Positions 15,213 through 23,607 of a stretch of DNA of 34,989 bases are shown here, piece after piece. A program made the translations under genes and the position numbers. Position 1 is the first letter of the stretch. Each line of letters opens with the position of its first letter. Source of the DNA: Treponema sp. (lineage in GTDB: Bacteria > Spirochaetota > Spirochaetia > Treponematales > Treponemataceae); contig JAEEYO010000071.1 of the NCBI GenBank assembly GCA_016288205.1, forward strand, positions 1 through 34,989, given 5' to 3'. The notes beneath the pieces are model-generated. The model made no database searches. It had not been told where the DNA came from and worked only from the letters and a program-made list of their open reading frames with translations.

Positions 15213-15848
15213 ATGAAAAAACTTTTTCTTGCACTGATAATTACATTCTGCGCGGCAAGCTTTTCCTACGCACAGTTTGATTTTGGAATCGGCTCCGACA
15301 TCTCATTTCTGCAGGTTGAGGAAGCAGACGAAAAGGATTTTATCAGCGAAACGCTCGCAACAGTCAATCTGGGCGGATATATTTTCATAAATGACTCCTG
15401 GTACGGAATCTACAGACCCATGTCGGTCTCCTTAGGATTCATAGACTCTGGATTCGGCTCAGATCCAATCACCCTGCTCTCCCTCAATTTCGGACTCGGA
15501 TTCGGTGCAAAATGGCAGATCAACGAGGAACATTCCATCATCGGAGGAATCGCACCTGTTTTCACATATTTCCGGCTCGCATCGGATGACTTTCCGGGAA
15601 AAGCACCGTCAGCGTTCTTATTCGGAGGCGGACTTGACGTGCACTATCAGTACGAGCCATTCAGGGATGAAAAAATCTCCTTCGCATTCATTACGGGAAC
15701 AAGATTCCAGTGGTGCCCGGTCTCATTCCTGAACGCGAACGACGACATCAAAATCAAGCAGCTCATCGCCATCAGGCCTTATGCGGGATTCTCAATCAGA
15801 TTCGACACATCGCGCAACAATTACGTGATGACAGGCCCCGGATTCTAA
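15213..15848 (+). CDS. Small beta-barrel outer membrane protein
   Basis: 211 aa, ATG 15213 with AGGAG. A Sec signal peptide ends SYA|QFDFG (residue 20). The mature protein alternates hydrophobic and polar residues with many Gly and aromatic residues (LNFGLGFGAKWQI, AFLFGGGLDVHYQY, RPYAGFSIRFD), and ends in Phe, the usual C-terminal signal for BAM insertion. Eight or so strands fit an OmpW/OmpX-size barrel. Function unknown; a spirochaete outer membrane location is inferred. Confidence 0.78.
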   Translation: MKKLFLALIITFCAASFSYAQFDFGIGSDISFLQVEEADEKDFISETLATVNLGGYIFINDSWYGIYRPMSVSLGFIDSGFGSDPITLLSLNFGLGFGAKWQINEEHSIIGGIAPVFTYFRLASDDFPGKAPSAFLFGGGLDVHYQYEPFRDEKISFAFITGTRFQWCPVSFLNANDDIKIKQLIAIRPYAGFSIRFDTSRNNYVMTGPGF

Positions 15849-15914
15849 GGAAACCAATTTTTCCAGATTTTCTGGGCCGAAATCCGATAAAACCGATAAA
15901 ATTGCTTTTTTTGA

Positions 15915-15943
15915 TTGATAATTGCAGATTCTTGCATTATAAT
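15915..15943 (+). promoter_or_regulatory. Near-consensus promoter of the 1188-aa lipoprotein gene
   Basis: TTGATA (15915-15920), 17 bases, TATAAT (15938-15943). This is one of the best matches to sigma70 consensus in the window, giving a leader of about 55 bases before ATG 16005. Confidence 0.75.
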
Positions 15944-16004
15944 TGAAATGAGTTTATATTTTCGCACCTTGCTTTTCTGCCATTTCCTTTACAGGAGGCG
16001 ATTT

Positions 16005-19000
16005 ATGAGACGGATTTCATTTAGTCCCAGAAATTTGTGCAAAATATTACCACTATTATGTATAGTACTCCCCTTGTTTACCGCTTGCGAGAACTTTCTC
16101 AACGGAGCGGAAATAAAGCAGCAGATTGAGGACGAAATTTACATAGCAAATCACGAAAGTCCTGTTGCCACAGTTGAGGAACCCGCTTTTTCCGATCAGG
16201 GAGTCTCAAAAAACCGAGCCATCATAATCAGCTTCTCCATGCCGATGGATCCGGGAACCTTCGCGAACAGTCTTTCAATCACTGACTCACAGGGAAACAG
16301 CCTCATGCAGCATTTTATCACTCCCCAGTGGTCAAACGACAACAAGCTTGTGACGGTTCCCGCAAAGGAGCTGAACCTGATTGACCTGCAAGGACAAAGA
16401 GCCATGGACATTTACGTCTCGCTGTCAAAATCCTGCACTACCCCGGACAGACTTCCCATAAAGGAAGAAATCAGCCACAAATACCGAATCTGCGACAACG
16501 TGGATAATGTTGCGCCGGAACTGATTGAGGTCAGGGGAGAATTTACCCCGAAGCATGTCTGGCGTGACATTGACGGAAACCCGATTCCTGTTGACGGAGA
16601 GCCGATTATTCTCGCATCAGGGCAAACCAAGGAACTGATCGCAGGGGAATTTGATTTTGGAGACGAAGATTCCATCAAGCAGAACCACATCAGCAACAAG
16701 GCCGACTTTTATATAGAAGGAAACGATTACGGCGGAGGAGCCGTCTACGCGCATTTCAAATCCACACGTATGTATGATGCCTCCGGGAACCGTATTTTCG
16801 AGGCTGAGTATGACAGCTATGAACGAGTCCCATACATAGGTGCAAACGGAAATTCCACAGGAACCGTAAGCCTTGACCTTTCCGACTCAAAATTTATGGA
16901 CGGACTGTACAAAGTGACCGTTACAACATCCGACTCCTCCATGCTCGACAGCAACGACTCCTGCGTATACTATCTCATACGCGACACAAGCCTAGCAAAC
17001 AGCGCGAACTCCCTGCTTTGGTTTGAGAACCCACAGTTCAGGGATGATATTACCCCTGGTTCTGGTTTTAACCCTGAACCTTATGACACTCAGGCTCCTA
17101 CAATCGGCAGAATTAAATACTTCATGTACAGAATCCAGTTTGCATATCTATCCAATGACGTGTATTTCCATGGTTCAGAGAAGTCAGAAGAATTCTCATA
17201 TTACATTTCATGGGGAACAGATTTAAACAATATGGTTCGCCCGGAAGTGCTTGAAGTGTTCGAGGATGATGAAACAGATTTAACGGCACCCGAAATAAAA
17301 AGAGGAAACATCTCTTGGGTAGGCCTAACGGAAGAGGATAAAATCTACAAATTACCCGATGGCTACAAGGAGTATCAGAGTCAACACCCGAATAACGATA
17401 TTTATGTTCAGGCAACGATATATGATTCCGTAGGAAACTGCAATGTGCTGACAACTCTTGTTCCTGGTCAGGTGGAATTCTACAATTACAAAATTTCAGA
17501 AGGCTCTACTGCGGGAAAAAAGAAAATTACGCTAAACTATTGTGATTTGTCAGGGCTGCACAAAGCACTCTCACAAACAAGAAGCGTTCCAGGAAAAACC
17601 AACTATGCACTCTACAGAATTTTCTATGGAAAAATTGAGGAAGGAATGTCTGAATCCGATGTGATCCTAAAACGAAACACTGTAAAACCTTATGATGTTG
17701 ACGTCTCTTCCGACCTTACCGACAAAAATGAATTTGAAGTTGAGGACGGCTCAAAATATATTTTTTTCATACAGCCGAACTACAACATGAACTCGATGAC
17801 AAACGACAGGTGGTGCGGACAAACTTTCGGTTTGCCATACAAGCTGATTGTGGATACAGCAGCAAGTACAACAAGTGGAAGCATAACTGCACCGGAGTTC
17901 ACGTGCGAGAAAGATTCCGCCGGATTAAATTCCAGCCTTTTCAACATAAATGTCACCGTCACCAATCCTCAGCCCGGTGTAAAATATATTCCTTGCTTCT
18001 ATGGCCAGGATTACATTGATGACAAAGGTTTCCAGAGAAACTATTGGACATACTTCGAGACACAATCAGAACCGGTATTCACTTTCCAGGTAAAGAATCT
18101 GCTAAAAGCACCATTTGAAACTGCTTGGAAAAATAAACCTGAGTGGAAAGATTATAATGAATCGAGCTCGTATTTTGAAAGCGTAAGGAATTGCCGTGCA
18201 AACTATGGCTATCCCTCCATCGCAGCAAAAGTAAAAATCATTGCAATAAATGACGACGGCGTGACTGCGGAATCAGAAGAAAAGATTCTTAATTTTTCGG
18301 AAGAGGATGATAATATACCTCCGTACCAGTCCCCTGAGTTGCTTTCCCACGACTCTTGGCTTGATTTTGATGGACATTCTTTTAAATTCGAAGGCATTGC
18401 CAAAGAGGACGAGGGGCATATATCACCATACTTCCAGTACTATTATATGCCCTACGACAGTACATGGGGAGACAATCTTTCAGTCGCAAGTCCCGCACAG
18501 ATAGAAGGGCTTCAGGGTGGAATAACAAGCTATACTTCATTCTGCTATAAGAATACTTGGAATGAAAACAGAAAAGGCGAGGCATTATATTCACTAAACA
18601 TGAAAATTCCGCTGAACGGGATTGCCGACGGAAAGTACATGCTCTTCGCAAAACTGACAGACACTTACGGAAACTTCAATTATATAACTCTTGGAAAAGC
18701 AAACATAGGAACTTTCAAGAACAAGCTCAAAGTAAACTGGAGAAGAATCGACAGCAATAACAAACTTCAGCTAATCTCAACTCTGCCCGTAGAACCAGAA
18801 GAGACATTTGACAGAAACATGATAAACATTCAACGTCTTGATGCCTCACAAGGGACTTGGTTGAATAAATACAGCACTTATAATGAACTTCAGGACTGCA
18901 CGAAAACTATTGAGGGAGGGAAAAATATTCTTCGCTATGAAACACTTACCGCGGAGAGCGATGAGATTGTAGATTGGGATGGTGCAACAAATGGCTGGGT

Positions 19001-19571
19001 CAGAAAATCCGAAAATGACATAAAACTTGACCCCTGGTGGTACAGGATTACAATGCAGGGATTCAATGAAAACACTTTAACTGATATTGAAAATGAGGAT
19101 GGTGTCAATAGAGTGTACAGAAGACCTTACAGTCACAATAAAGATACGCAAGCGGCAATTGACACATGGGTCAATAGTATAAGTAAGTACGACCTATGCA
19201 CGGAAGAGACTGTCTCGAACACGGTATATCTCTTCATACCGTTTGACGACAATTATCTGGATGACATAAAATCCTCATTCTTCCCGTCCACATCTACGCC
19301 ACGCTCAAACAAGTGCTTTATTGTAAACGTAATTTCCGCCAGCCGTGACTTGGGAAGAGACCCTGACGAATGGGAACGCCGCGGCAAGCTGATTTATACC
19401 CATTACTACGATCCGGGCGACACAAGCAACTACACTCAGTTCAATGAATCCGTAGCGGCAGATGACATGTTCAACTCCAATGAAAAGGGACTGGTCTACT
19501 ATGTGGCGGTGGTGCACTTCGCGGACGGCAGCATGGCACTCTCCAAGACCTACACCATGCAGGGGATGTAA
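16005..19571 (+). CDS. Large multi-domain lipoprotein, relative of the poly-G lipoprotein at its N-terminus
   Basis: 1188 aa. ATG 16005 follows AGGAGG and lies downstream of the promoter, so the longer frame from 15915 is not used. The signal ends LFTAC, Cys28, and continues ENFLNGAEIKQQIEDEI, closely matching QNFLNGKEIKEEIENQI after Cys28 of the lipoprotein at 9828: same position, same motif. Next is an SbsA-type Ig-like domain (about residues 50-140: GVSKNRAIIISFSMPMDPGTF). Further Asp/Gly/Tyr-rich repeats with 'tvYDSVGN' and 'AKLTDTYGN' look like more Ig or fibronectin-like folds. No FGE domain and no homopolymer run is present. It is probably surface-exposed, role unknown. Confidence 0.9.
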   Translation: MRRISFSPRNLCKILPLLCIVLPLFTACENFLNGAEIKQQIEDEIYIANHESPVATVEEPAFSDQGVSKNRAIIISFSMPMDPGTFANSLSITDSQGNSLMQHFITPQWSNDNKLVTVPAKELNLIDLQGQRAMDIYVSLSKSCTTPDRLPIKEEISHKYRICDNVDNVAPELIEVRGEFTPKHVWRDIDGNPIPVDGEPIILASGQTKELIAGEFDFGDEDSIKQNHISNKADFYIEGNDYGGGAVYAHFKSTRMYDASGNRIFEAEYDSYERVPYIGANGNSTGTVSLDLSDSKFMDGLYKVTVTTSDSSMLDSNDSCVYYLIRDTSLANSANSLLWFENPQFRDDITPGSGFNPEPYDTQAPTIGRIKYFMYRIQFAYLSNDVYFHGSEKSEEFSYYISWGTDLNNMVRPEVLEVFEDDETDLTAPEIKRGNISWVGLTEEDKIYKLPDGYKEYQSQHPNNDIYVQATIYDSVGNCNVLTTLVPGQVEFYNYKISEGSTAGKKKITLNYCDLSGLHKALSQTRSVPGKTNYALYRIFYGKIEEGMSESDVILKRNTVKPYDVDVSSDLTDKNEFEVEDGSKYIFFIQPNYNMNSMTNDRWCGQTFGLPYKLIVDTAASTTSGSITAPEFTCEKDSAGLNSSLFNINVTVTNPQPGVKYIPCFYGQDYIDDKGFQRNYWTYFETQSEPVFTFQVKNLLKAPFETAWKNKPEWKDYNESSSYFESVRNCRANYGYPSIAAKVKIIAINDDGVTAESEEKILNFSEEDDNIPPYQSPELLSHDSWLDFDGHSFKFEGIAKEDEGHISPYFQYYYMPYDSTWGDNLSVASPAQIEGLQGGITSYTSFCYKNTWNENRKGEALYSLNMKIPLNGIADGKYMLFAKLTDTYGNFNYITLGKANIGTFKNKLKVNWRRIDSNNKLQLISTLPVEPEETFDRNMINIQRLDASQGTWLNKYSTYNELQDCTKTIEGGKNILRYETLTAESDEIVDWDGATNGWVRKSENDIKLDPWWYRITMQGFNENTLTDIENEDGVNRVYRRPYSHNKDTQAAIDTWVNSISKYDLCTEETVSNTVYLFIPFDDNYLDDIKSSFFPSTSTPRSNKCFIVNVISASRDLGRDPDEWERRGKLIYTHYYDPGDTSNYTQFNESVAADDMFNSNEKGLVYYVAVVHFADGSMALSKTYTMQGM

Positions 19572-19603
19572 GCGAGCTACAAGCCCTCCACCCGCACAAA
19601 ATC

Positions 19604-19641
19604 AAAAAAGGGATCCGACGTAAAAAATCGAATCCCTTTTT
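19604..19641. terminator. Bidirectional terminator
   Basis: AAAAAGGGAT (from 19605) pairs with ATCCCTTTTT (to 19641), extended by CGA/TCG after one bulged base. T runs occur at the 3' arm on both strands, so it can serve the lipoprotein gene (plus strand) and gpmA (minus strand). Confidence 0.75.
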
Positions 19642-19644
19642 GCA

Positions 19645-19698
19645 TTTATGGGAGGCTCTAAAAACTTCAGTTTTTTGAGCCAATCTTGAAAATGCGAC
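19645..19698. repeat. Dispersed hairpin repeat, copy 2
   Basis: A 54-bp match to 9760-9811 (TTTATGGGA, core TAAAAACTTCAGTTT, ending TGCGAC). Bases 19654-19681 form a 12-bp stem with one mismatch (GGCTC ... GAGCC) around a TTCA loop. It lies in the 3' untranslated region of gpmA. Confidence 0.65.
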
Positions 19699-19713
19699 GC
19701 AATCAGAAAAAAA

Positions 19714-20463
19714 TTATTTTTTCTTTCCCTGGTTTGCGACTGCTTCCATCTTTGCCTTGAGAGCTTCCTGGTCGCCGAGGTAATAGTACTTCTCAACCTT
19801 TGTCAGATCATCGTTGAACTCGAACACAAGCGGAACTCCGGTCGGAATGTTGATTCCAAGAATCTCCTCGTCGGAAATGTTCAGGAAATACTTGTACAAT
19901 GCGCGGAGGCTGTTTCCGTGAGCTGCGATAATCACACGCTTTCCTTCCATGACCTTCGGCTTGATTTCCTCTTCCCAGTAAGGAACCGCACGTGCGATGG
20001 TTGTCTCCAAAGACTCATGCTGCGGGATAAGGGCGGGATCCACGTCGCGGAACATGGGCTTGTTCTTTGCTGAGCGGGGGTCAGAATCCTCAAGTACCGG
20101 CGGCTTGATGTTGAATGAGCGTCTCCAGATTTTTACCTGGTCCTCACCGTACTTCTCCGCAGTCTCGCTCTTGTTCAGGCACTCAAGTCCGCCGTAATGA
20201 CGTTCGTTGAGCTTCCATGTCTTGATTGTGGGGAGCCACACGCGGTCCATCTCATCAAGGACGTGCTGCAGTGTGTGGATTGCTCTCTTGAGGTATGATG
20301 TGTAGGCAATGTCGAAATCATATCCCTCAGCCTTGAGAAGCTTTCCGGCCTCCTTTGCCTCGCCGTGTCCCTTTTCGCTGAGGTCAGGATCCTGCCATCC
20401 ACAGAACTGATTCAGCTTGTTGAACTCCGACTCACCGTGGCGTATAACAACCAACTTCTTCAT
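19714..20463 (-). CDS. gpmA: 2,3-bisphosphoglycerate-dependent phosphoglycerate mutase
   Basis: 249 aa, the normal length. VVIRHGES holds the phosphohistidine His9 and Arg8; NERHYGG holds Glu87; [11 protein letters not shown] holds His182. [12 protein letters not shown] and the insert [15 protein letters not shown] are typical of the dPGM branch. It interconverts 3- and 2-phosphoglycerate in glycolysis. ATG 20463 follows AGGAG. It has its own promoter (20518-20546) and the shared terminator at 19604-19641. Confidence 0.98.
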   Translation of the reverse strand: MKKLVVIRHGESEFNKLNQFCGWQDPDLSEKGHGEAKEAGKLLKAEGYDFDIAYTSYLKRAIHTLQHVLDEMDRVWLPTIKTWKLNERHYGGLECLNKSETAEKYGEDQVKIWRRSFNIKPPVLEDSDPRSAKNKPMFRDVDPALIPQHESLETTIARAVPYWEEEIKPKVMEGKRVIIAAHGNSLRALYKYFLNISDEEILGINIPTGVPLVFEFNDDLTKVEKYYYLGDQEALKAKMEAVANQGKKK

Positions 20464-20517
20464 ATAAAATCTCCTATGAAAACGATTTCACAAAATGAAA
20501 TCAAAGTCTTTAAAAGC

Positions 20518-20546
20518 ATTGTATCACAAATCAAACAAAACAACAA
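20518..20546 (-). promoter_or_regulatory. Promoter of gpmA
   Basis: On the minus strand TTGTTG (20546-20541), 17 bases, TACAAT (20523-20518). A GATTTCA/TGAAATC hairpin (20484-20502) lies in the leader just before the ribosome binding site and could modulate translation. Confidence 0.55.
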
Positions 20547-20563
20547 TAGGCGGATTTTATCTC

Positions 20564-20995
20564 TCAATCTTTGAAGGTGCAGCATTCGGTGCAGCCTGTC
20601 ACCACAACATGTTTTTTTCCGTCGGCGTAATTGAAAAGGCGGGCCACCAAGTGACCTTCCTCCATGGGAACCTGCTTGTGGCACACTGGGCATTCTCTTT
20701 TTAATCCCGGTTCCAGCGCGGGGTAGCAATGGGGACATCCGCTTATGGTGCAGAGCTGGTGCGGTACGTTCATGGGCCGGTAAACACGGCTGAAAAGATC
20801 CTCCCCTTTTTGAAGATAGCTTCCACAGAGCGGGCAAGTGATGAGCAGACCCTTTGCATCCGCAGTCTTCTTTATGAGGCGTGATTTTTTCAGAGCCGAC
20901 TCCTGCTTTGCCTTCCATATTATGTACTTCATCAAAAGCCAGATTATAAATACGGCGACAAGAGCCATCAGAAGATAGCTTTTCCATCCGCTCAT
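20564..20995 (-). CDS. Membrane-anchored double zinc-ribbon protein
   Basis: 143 aa. ATG 20995 follows GGAGG, and the longer frame upstream overlaps the oxidoreductase gene. One hydrophobic helix (about residues 6-24, YLLMALVAVFIIWLLMKYI) is followed by a basic stretch and a cytoplasmic or periplasmic part with four Cys pairs: TCPLCG, GCPHCY, ECPVCH, GCTECC. The pairs would form two zinc ribbons. No catalytic motif is seen. It begins 4 bases after the stop of the Gfo/Idh/MocA gene, so it is the last gene of the purB operon. Function unknown. Confidence 0.82.
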   Translation of the reverse strand: MSGWKSYLLMALVAVFIIWLLMKYIIWKAKQESALKKSRLIKKTADAKGLLITCPLCGSYLQKGEDLFSRVYRPMNVPHQLCTISGCPHCYPALEPGLKRECPVCHKQVPMEEGHLVARLFNYADGKKHVVVTGCTECCTFKD

Positions 20996-20999
20996 GGTC

Positions 21000-22124
21000 T
21001 CACCTCCGAAGCTCCTTCCTGATTTCCTCCAGCACGGCAAGCGCATTGATTCCGGTCTGAAGCGACGAACGCAAATCAGTCTTTGAGTCAAGGAAATCCA
21101 CCGCACCCTGAACCATGTTTGAAAAATATCCGGTCTTTTTCGGAGGACGCACATCATCCTGCCGCACAAGACTGTAAAATCCTGAGTAGAGAGAGCTTTC
21201 TTCCCTGCGGTAAAATTTCAGGAATCCGTTTCCCACACAGATTTTTCCCTCGGTTCCGACAATCTCAATCCCGAAGCCGAAATAACGCGAGCGACCGCTG
21301 AACGAAAGATTCACATCAGGACATTTCGCCGTGGAATAATGAGCGCACACCTGCCTGACGCATCCCTTGTCATCAAGAAAAATCCCCGTAAGAACCGGAG
21401 TGTTAAGGATGTCACTCACATATTTTTGGCCGAGCGAAAACCATGAGGCCATCTCCAGAAGACCGTCTTTTTTCTTCCTGCTGATTTTTTTAATTCCCGA
21501 CTCCGATTTTCCCTCAAGACGCTCAAGAAAAAAAAGCACGGCATCGGCTAGGTGGGTTCCGTCATGAATCAGACTGTACGCGCCTGTCTTTTCCTCACGC
21601 TGGGAGTAGACCGCCATCCCGGAATTCAAAAATCCGTTGATCGACTGCACATCTCCGATTTTTCCGAGCAAATCAGCGGCCATAAGATAATCTGCGGCAA
21701 AGCGTCTCTCATGATTGACTAAAACAGGAACGGAAGATTTTTTCGCCGCATCAAGGATTTCAAATGCTTCGCTCATATTCAGCGCGACAGGTTTTTCAAG
21801 AATCACAAGACGCGGACGGGATGAGATTGCAGCCAGAGCCTCCTTTTTATGCGAGTCCTCATTTACGGCAATGACAACAATATCCGAATGGACACGGGCA
21901 TACATCTCCTCCGAAGAAGAAAACACCTCCGCATCTGGATTCGCGTCATGCCACATTGAAAGGGAGTCCGAGTCTACATCGCACCCGGCCACAAGACGAA
22001 TCCGTGGATTTGCGTTCAGAGCCATCGTGTGACTTGCGGGCTGCTCACGTTTTGAGTCAAGTCCCAGACTGTAGCCAATCCTGCCGCACCCCACGAGAGA
22101 TGCGGTATAGATTTTTTCCGACAT
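21000..22124 (-). CDS. Gfo/Idh/MocA-family oxidoreductase
   Basis: 374 aa from ATG 22124 (MSEKIYTASLVGCGRIG); a GTG at 22145 overlapping the purB stop is possible. The Rossmann motif GCGRIG is at 12-17, the EKPVAL motif at 110-115 with the usual Lys, and 'LVNHERRFAADYLMA' followed by 'DGTHLADAVLFF' provide the His/Asp-type catalytic positions of the family (LIHDGTHLADAV). It is an NAD(P)-dependent dehydrogenase of a sugar or sugar-like substrate. The substrate cannot be told. Its place between purB and a zinc-ribbon gene gives no clear pathway clue. Confidence 0.9.
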   Translation of the reverse strand: MSEKIYTASLVGCGRIGYSLGLDSKREQPASHTMALNANPRIRLVAGCDVDSDSLSMWHDANPDAEVFSSSEEMYARVHSDIVVIAVNEDSHKKEALAAISSRPRLVILEKPVALNMSEAFEILDAAKKSSVPVLVNHERRFAADYLMAADLLGKIGDVQSINGFLNSGMAVYSQREEKTGAYSLIHDGTHLADAVLFFLERLEGKSESGIKKISRKKKDGLLEMASWFSLGQKYVSDILNTPVLTGIFLDDKGCVRQVCAHYSTAKCPDVNLSFSGRSRYFGFGIEIVGTEGKICVGNGFLKFYRREESSLYSGFYSLVRQDDVRPPKKTGYFSNMVQGAVDFLDSKTDLRSSLQTGINALAVLEEIRKELRR

Positions 22125-22141
22125 AATCACGGTGCCCTGCT

Positions 22142-23566
22142 TCACTCACCCATGAGCTCGGCATATTTTTTTGCAAGACGCTTTGATTTTTCCGCGGCAA
22201 GTCCCCGGTAACGTGAAGGATCCTCGAAGAAGTTCGCCGGATTTTCCACGCCGAGTTTTTCAAGCTGAGCGGTGATTTTTTCATAAGCCTCGGTGTGAGT
22301 TTTCAGAACCTCGAAGAAAGTCTTTCCGGTCTTCTCAGCCTCAAGCGTAATTTTGCGGATAACCTCATGTCCGTCATTCACTCCTGCCTCACCCAAAAGG
22401 ATGTACGCTGGCTCGGCAAGCACTCCGCCCTTCACCTTTCCGCCGGCACCCGCAAGATTTTTCGCCATGCTCTCACGGTCAGCCTGAAGTCCAGAGACAA
22501 CCGCCTTCATACGCGCAACGGCCATTGTGAATCCCGCGACATAATCCGCCATAAAACGCTGGCTCGCTGAGTTTGTCAAATCACGCTGATGCTCTGAAAT
22601 CTGGTCCATATAAAAAGTCATCACGCGGGGGCACATCGCTTTCCAAAGCGACTTCACATGCTCGCTGTTCCACGGATTGCGTTTCTGCGGCATGGTTGAT
22701 GAGCCGACCTGGGTTGAAGAGAAATACTCAAAGACCTCTCCAATCTCGCTTCTCTGCAAATTGCGGAGGTCATCGGCAAGGTTCGCAATGATTCCGAATG
22801 CCACGTTCATCTCAAGCAGGAGACGAAGAAGATACTCGGGCTCCACAAGCTGATTTGAATATTCGCTCGGCTCAAGTCCAAGATATGAAAGATATGTCCT
22901 CTCCAATTCCTCAGGGTCCTTCACAATCATGCTGGGTCCGTTGTAAGAGCCTACAGGTCCCGCGAGTTTTCCCTTGAGCTGATTTGAAAGCTCCTCAATC
23001 TTCAAAATGGATTTTCCAAGGCGTGAGACAAATTCCGCGATGCTCCATCCGAAAGTAATCGGTACCGCATGCTGTCCGTGGGTGCGTCCGACCTGAGGAG
23101 TCTCGGCTTCCCTTTCAGCAATGGCACAAAGAGCCTTTTCCAATGCCTTGAGTTCGGGAAGAACCACATTCTGGGTAACGTCCCTCATGCGGCAGGAAAG
23201 TGCTGTGTCAAGGATGTCCACCGATGTGGCCCCAAGATGCACGTAGGGTCCTATGTCGGCGGGAACCTTGGTCTTGAACACATTCACCAAAGCGCGGATG
23301 TTGTGTCTTGTCTTCTCCTCTTCCGCATAGACTTCCTGCGGGTCAAGATTTTCGGCGGTGGTATCAAGAAGCTTAACAACTTCATCAGTGAGCTGACCCC
23401 GGAGTTTCAAGTGTGCCTTTACCAAAGCTGCCTCAGCCTTAGCGCAACTTCGGATGCTCGCCTCTTCCGAAATATATTTTGACAAGCCCTCAAATGCAGC
23501 GGCTTCCGACAATGAATATCTGTGATCGATACAAGAAATGTTCTGAAAAATATTGCGTGTTTCCAT
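22142..23566 (-). CDS. purB: Adenylosuccinate lyase
   Basis: 474 aa. The superfamily signature GSSTMPQKRNP is at 288-298, with HLGATS (His110) and RTHGQHAVP (His163) supplying the other active-site parts. It catalyses two fumarate-releasing steps of purine synthesis, including AMP formation from adenylosuccinate. No ribosome binding site precedes ATG 23566; instead a good promoter ends six bases before it, so the mRNA may be leaderless. The gene heads an operon with the oxidoreductase (overlapping or nearly so) and the zinc-ribbon gene. Confidence 0.97.
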   Translation of the reverse strand: METRNIFQNISCIDHRYSLSEAAAFEGLSKYISEEASIRSCAKAEAALVKAHLKLRGQLTDEVVKLLDTTAENLDPQEVYAEEEKTRHNIRALVNVFKTKVPADIGPYVHLGATSVDILDTALSCRMRDVTQNVVLPELKALEKALCAIAEREAETPQVGRTHGQHAVPITFGWSIAEFVSRLGKSILKIEELSNQLKGKLAGPVGSYNGPSMIVKDPEELERTYLSYLGLEPSEYSNQLVEPEYLLRLLLEMNVAFGIIANLADDLRNLQRSEIGEVFEYFSSTQVGSSTMPQKRNPWNSEHVKSLWKAMCPRVMTFYMDQISEHQRDLTNSASQRFMADYVAGFTMAVARMKAVVSGLQADRESMAKNLAGAGGKVKGGVLAEPAYILLGEAGVNDGHEVIRKITLEAEKTGKTFFEVLKTHTEAYEKITAQLEKLGVENPANFFEDPSRYRGLAAEKSKRLAKKYAELMGE

Positions 23567-23572
23567 AAAATC

Positions 23573-23601
23573 AGTATAAACTTTTTACGAAATTATTTCA
23601 A
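23573..23601 (-). promoter_or_regulatory. Promoter of purB, abutting its start codon
   Basis: On the minus strand TTGAAA (23601-23596), 17 bases, TATACT (23578-23573), then GATTTT and ATG. The expected transcription start falls on the A of the ATG. The -35 box lies only 7 bases from the stop of the LRR gene. Confidence 0.7.
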
Positions 23602-23607
23602 TCAGCC

